Part shown: positions 60,477-64,000 of the stretch, piece by piece | Layout of the letters: every line of letters begins with the position of its first letter | Position numbering within the stretch: the first letter of the stretch is position 1 | NCBI GenBank assembly: GCA_045632845.1 | Contig: JAZQXL010000002.1 | Location: 19,140 to 83,139, forward strand | Direction: 5' to 3' | DNA: 64,000 nt | Origin: RGIG4140 sp045632845 | Lineage (GTDB): Bacteria; Pseudomonadota; Alphaproteobacteria; CAAHEQ01; UBA3637 | Translations under genes and position numbers: made by a program | The notes under the pieces: generated by a model | What the model saw: only the letters and a program-made list of their open reading frames with translations | What the model was told of the DNA's origin: nothing | Database searches by the model: none

Positions 60477-63400
60477 ATGTCAAAAAAAATTACAGTTCAA
60501 AACAGCGAAAAAAATCAAGATATCACTCAAATCACACAACATGTCCAGCAAGAATATCTCAAGTCAAAAGGGGATATTTTTCGTTATATGCGGGACATGC
60601 AAACGGCTACTCAACTTTCTGAGCAGTTGGATGTTAAAGGTGTTTATATCACCTCATTATCAATGGTTAGTTTGCCTATGATTGTTTATTTGATGGGCCT
60701 TTGTGATAAAAAAGAGTTTGCTACATACAGTGTTTTTGAGCGAAGATTTATTGATAAAGAAAAACAAGAAAGAGAAGATGATTTAAAAAATAGATATACA
60801 ACACTTCCCGATATTGAAATTGACATAAGAACGCCTGATTATGAAGATGTTTTAGAATATGCAAAAGGGGAAGGATATGTTATTCCCATTTCAAAGTTTG
60901 CGTTTGAAAAAGCATTGGAGTTAAAACGAACCGCAGGATTGCTTGAAGTTCTTAAAACAAATGTTAATGATTTTAAATTAAGCGTTGATGATGAGTTGTA
61001 CCATTCACATTGGTACGATATTTTTTCGCAAGAGGAAACAGAATATAACATTTTAAATGAACTGGTGTTGTTGCAAAAAAGTTTTCCTTATACGAATATT
61101 GATTTAAATTCAAATTTAAACTTACTGATTTGTGCCAGGTGGCAAAAGCATTTAAGAGATTTGAAAAAAATTGAAAAGTTATTAAGTGATGATATAGAAG
61201 CATCTGTTAGAATTAATTTTGCAATTCAAACACTTAAAAATTTAATGCCTGTGAAGTTGAAAAATATCTCAGATGAAACAAGAAAAATTCTTTTATACCA
61301 AACGCTTCAAAAGGCAAAAGAAATGGTTAAAAATCATCCAGATGAGTTGCAAAGAGAAAATATAATAAACTGGTTGAATGCTTGTTCAAATAAATATGAA
61401 AAGAGTGTGCCTTTATCTGTTAAAGAGGCCGAACTGATTGAAGTACCAAGAAAAATTAATCCATTGTTTTTCAATCATGAATCTGAACAGGTCATTGAAA
61501 AAGTTATCTCAACACGAGATATTGAGTATGAAAATGATCAACGGATTAGAAAAGAAAGTGATGAATATCTTAAAAAAATGTTAGCTTCAGCAGAAGCTGC
61601 AAAACTTTCACCAGAAGAAACGCTTATTCAAATGATGGGAATGCGCCATATTCAACTTTTTGACACATTGAATAAACATGTGAAAAGAAAGAGTGAGGAC
61701 GAACCTGAAGTATATGATATGGCTGATTGGTTTGATGGTATTTCAAAAGAGCATCATGGCCTTGTTTATGCTGCAAGATTGCCTGATATTTATAACTATT
61801 TTATTTTAGGAATTATCACAAAAGATCAAGCAGATGAATTTCGTTTGGTGCAAAAAGCATTGTTCCGAGAGAATGGGATGCAAAAATTACATGAAATTTT
61901 TGACCAGTATGTTGAAGAACAAAATGGCGATCTTGATGAAGAATTAGAAACAGCTTATGAATTATACAAAACTGGTAATGAAACGGGTAATTATAATGGG
62001 TTAAATTTAAATAACACGCTTTTGATGTTAGGCGTTTCATATGAAGAGCTTGACGGTTTTGAACCAAGTGTAGAAGAAACGTTTACATATTTATTGAAAC
62101 ACGATTTTGAACGATACTTGCCATTAGCTTTGCGCTTTAAAAAAGAATATTTTAATTTGGTGGATGATTTTAAAGAAATGGCGGTGCTTTTAACTGAAAA
62201 TGAAAGTGGAAACAAATGGTTATCCATTCAAAACCTGATGATAAAAGACAGTTGTATTGACCCAGATGATCCTAAAAAAACAAGAATTAACAGATTGACT
62301 GTTCTTTCAGATATTTATATGGTTATGGATGAGTATATTGGTGGTTCAAAAAGCAAAGATTTTATTAAAGCAAAAATATTGTTGCAACAAATGATTTTTG
62401 CAACATATCAAGATATTTTTCAATCGTTAGACGCCTTGCCAGCGAATGAAAAATATTCTGATGTAAACATTCAATTAAAAGCAATGTGCCGTTACTTTGC
62501 GGGGTTGTATCCTAAAACAGATTCATTAAAGAATGAAGAACAAAACATGTCGTTTTTGGCAAATGTGGCACGTTCTTGTTTAAAAACAGCAACAAAACAT
62601 CCACATATTCAAGATTATTATATCAAATGTTTTGACATACAGTTTGGTTCAACGGCTAAAGAAGATGAAAAGATTTCTAAGCGTGGTGTTTCAAGATTTC
62701 CATTGTCAAAAAAAACACCAGAAGTTATGCATCAAAACGAATTTGAAGAGTTTAGATCTTTTTTGTTATGCAAGTATTTTGACGAAGAAGAAAGAAAGAT
62801 AAATAATGCTGATACCAGATGTGGCTTTGGGGTATGTTCTGATGTTGAAATATTATATGCAATGGGTGTTCTTTCAAACTTTGAATATGAACGTGCTGTA
62901 GATGCAATCGAAAAAAATGAATGGGATCGAGAAGATTTTGATAAATCTTTAATTTTGAAAGTGAATAAACAGCTTGAAAAAGACAATCCGCCCTTTTATT
63001 TACCTATAACAAAAAAACAAATGGATGTAATGCGCCAAATCCGATTGGCTGGGGAGTTGGTTGATGCTCATTATTTGTATGACAATTCGGTGTTTGATGG
63101 AAATGGTGATTATAAAGATAAAGCCCCAGTGGCCTGTTTGTATGATTATCAAAAAAATCCTTTAAGAGCAGAAGGCAAGATGCTTGAAACATTGCTGTCT
63201 TTGATGCATGCGTTGCCTGAAGAAAATATTCAAGAAAGTGAACCTTTAAAAGCTATTGTTAATTCTTATTGGAAAGAAAGTACGCAACAATTAAATGATC
63301 TTGTTGAATTAGAGAGGGGAAGAAATCCAGTTCTTGCTGAGCAAATTTCTTATCAAAGAGGATTGTTTTCTTTGAAAAAAGAAGATGAAAAAGAAACAGT

Positions 63401-63602
63401 TGAAAATCGACTTAAATATTATCCAAAATTATTTAGTTTGTTAAGGAATGGTGTTAATCGTTGTTATATTGGAGGAAAGCAAAAATCATTGCGCAGAATC
63501 GCCTTTTTAGAAAAAGAGATTGCGCCATTTGTTCAATACTACAAGAAATCTTTGGCAAATCCAAATCTATGGAGCAGACAAGATAGTATGGAAAGGGACT
63601 GA
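60477..63602 (+). CDS. Large orphan protein, 1041 residues
   Basis: I do not recognise this protein. It is cytosolic in appearance (no signal peptide; one moderately hydrophobic stretch at about 60-75, LSMVSLPMIVYLMGL). It is acidic, lysine-rich and helical throughout, with many F/Y/L positions in a helical repeat-like spacing. No catalytic motif was found. Start: ATG 60477 is preceded by GTGAGGG; the in-frame ATG at 60444 has no ribosome binding site. Like the ankyrin and WTSC proteins it is a long, lone gene between housekeeping units, and it could be a host- or phage-related protein; nothing proves that. Confidence 0.65.
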   Translation: MSKKITVQNSEKNQDITQITQHVQQEYLKSKGDIFRYMRDMQTATQLSEQLDVKGVYITSLSMVSLPMIVYLMGLCDKKEFATYSVFERRFIDKEKQEREDDLKNRYTTLPDIEIDIRTPDYEDVLEYAKGEGYVIPISKFAFEKALELKRTAGLLEVLKTNVNDFKLSVDDELYHSHWYDIFSQEETEYNILNELVLLQKSFPYTNIDLNSNLNLLICARWQKHLRDLKKIEKLLSDDIEASVRINFAIQTLKNLMPVKLKNISDETRKILLYQTLQKAKEMVKNHPDELQRENIINWLNACSNKYEKSVPLSVKEAELIEVPRKINPLFFNHESEQVIEKVISTRDIEYENDQRIRKESDEYLKKMLASAEAAKLSPEETLIQMMGMRHIQLFDTLNKHVKRKSEDEPEVYDMADWFDGISKEHHGLVYAARLPDIYNYFILGIITKDQADEFRLVQKALFRENGMQKLHEIFDQYVEEQNGDLDEELETAYELYKTGNETGNYNGLNLNNTLLMLGVSYEELDGFEPSVEETFTYLLKHDFERYLPLALRFKKEYFNLVDDFKEMAVLLTENESGNKWLSIQNLMIKDSCIDPDDPKKTRINRLTVLSDIYMVMDEYIGGSKSKDFIKAKILLQQMIFATYQDIFQSLDALPANEKYSDVNIQLKAMCRYFAGLYPKTDSLKNEEQNMSFLANVARSCLKTATKHPHIQDYYIKCFDIQFGSTAKEDEKISKRGVSRFPLSKKTPEVMHQNEFEEFRSFLLCKYFDEEERKINNADTRCGFGVCSDVEILYAMGVLSNFEYERAVDAIEKNEWDREDFDKSLILKVNKQLEKDNPPFYLPITKKQMDVMRQIRLAGELVDAHYLYDNSVFDGNGDYKDKAPVACLYDYQKNPLRAEGKMLETLLSLMHALPEENIQESEPLKAIVNSYWKESTQQLNDLVELERGRNPVLAEQISYQRGLFSLKKEDEKETVENRLKYYPKLFSLLRNGVNRCYIGGKQKSLRRIAFLEKEIAPFVQYYKKSLANPNLWSRQDSMERD

Positions 63603-63658
63603 TTTATTAGATTATTTGTAAAGAGTGAATGAAAAAATTAAAAAAATTATTTTTTTGC

Positions 63659-63687
63659 TTGACAATTACATTCATTTTTTATAAAAT
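63659..63687 (+). promoter_or_regulatory. Promoter of tRNA-His
   Basis: TTGACA (63659-63664), 17 bases, TAAAAT (63682-63687). Confidence 0.65.
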
Positions 63688-63701
63688 CCCTAAGTACCGA
63701 T

Positions 63702-63779
63702 GGCGAATGTAGCTCAGTTGGTTAGAGCGCTGGTTTGTGGTACCAGATGTCGTGGGTTCGAGTCCCATCTTTCGCCCCA
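63702..63779 (+). tRNA. tRNA-His (GUG)
   Basis: The anticodon loop TTGTGGT (GTG, histidine) is in a stem CTGGT/ACCAG. The extra G at -1 (63702) faces discriminator C (63776), as histidine tRNAs require. The acceptor GCGAATG/CTTTCGC has one T-T mismatch at the sixth pair. The CCA end is encoded. Confidence 0.93.
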
Positions 63780-63785
63780 TTAAAA

Positions 63786-63813
63786 GAAACGATCCTTTCG
63801 GATCGTTTTTTAT
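63786..63813 (+). terminator. Terminator after tRNA-His
   Basis: AACGATCC pairs with GGATCGTT around TTTC, followed by six T. Confidence 0.85.
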
Positions 63814-63856
63814 TTTTTTAACTGAGTGAAAAATAAGATTTTTTTGCAAATAAAAA

Positions 63857-63881
63857 GTTCGAGTTCCATTTTTCTTCCCAT
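63857..63881 (+). repeat. Degenerate copy of the tRNA-His 3' end
   Basis: This 25-base stretch matches 63756-63780 (T-loop to CCA end of tRNA-His) at 21 of 25 positions, beginning with the identical GTTCGAGT and ending with CCCAT. It lies 101 bases downstream of the original. It could be an old integration-site remnant or chance. Confidence 0.4.
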
Positions 63882-63910
63882 ATGCGATAGTATTCGAACT
63901 ATTTAATTTT

Positions 63911-64000
63911 TTACACCTCAATGCCAAAAAACATTTTAGCACCAAGTCCGATGAGAAATGAAATTAAAGCAACAGTTAAACTAATGCCGGCCATTTCATA
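63911..64000 (-). CDS. C-terminal end of a membrane protein, truncated by the window
   Basis: On the minus strand the frame enters from the right edge and ends at TAA (63913-63911). The visible 29 residues begin YEMAGISLTVALISFLIGLG and end FFGIEV, a hydrophobic segment with a short charged end. Nothing more can be said about the family. Confidence 0.5.
   Translation of the reverse strand, partial: YEMAGISLTVALISFLIGLGAKMFFGIEV

Noticed and set aside
63679..63945. Minus-strand open frame across the tRNA-His gene
   Set aside because: It is antisense to a functional tRNA and to its terminator. The real minus-strand coding sequence in this area is the 63911-64000 fragment.

Overview
The window comes from an AT-rich Gram-negative bacterium. 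Three things point to an alphaproteobacterium: the pairing of a PerM-like permease with an Hda/DnaA-like ATPase, the glyA-nrdR-nusB and ftsK-lolA neighbourhoods, and the cdsA-rseP-bamA-skp-lpxD-fabZ-lpxA-lpxI-lpxB run that uses LpxI. Large ankyrin, leucine-rich-like and Pmp-like autotransporter proteins suggest life in or on a host, such as an uncultured gut or endosymbiotic alphaproteobacterium. The genus cannot be told from this sequence. No plasmid, prophage, transposase or CRISPR array is visible.

Left part (1-12.7 kb): end of a permease gene, hda, a 70-residue orphan behind a near-consensus promoter, tRNA-Thr, a 1036-residue ankyrin protein, pepA, a drug/metabolite transporter, tRNA-Val, ruvX facing rpiB, then glyA-nrdR-nusB, an acetyltransferase and a formate/nitrite channel. 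Middle left (12.7-28 kb): two tandem HExxH membrane or soluble paralogues, a MarC protein, small lipoproteins, a five-gene cluster of a peptidase S66 member and four nucleotide or phosphate handling enzymes, two orphan giants (one with a WTSC motif and leucine-rich-like tail), and a trmJ-exported protein-pssA-psd operon. Middle (28-36.3 kb): tRNA-Leu, lipid A and Kdo genes (lpxL-like, lpxK, waaA), an atypical winged-helix regulator, a DUF2934-like protein, a U32 tRNA-hydroxylation protein and gpmI.

Right part (36.3-64 kb): a 1948-residue autotransporter with GGAI/FxxN repeats and a long leader carrying two minimal open frames; a minus-strand operon of two orphans, rlmE, rsmB and a GT52-like glycosyltransferase; the ftsK-lolA-ankyrin operon; the envelope biogenesis operon from cdsA to lpxB; a 1041-residue orphan; tRNA-His; and the tail of a membrane protein at the edge.

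Most genes serve envelope construction (phospholipid, lipid A, lipoprotein and outer membrane protein routes), RNA modification and replication control. Intergenic space is tight: at three places a promoter is built into the terminator hairpin of the preceding gene. The accessory content is in the orphan proteins, the tandem metallopeptidase-like pair and the autotransporter. All positions were read by eye; family names rest on motif recognition and not on a database search.
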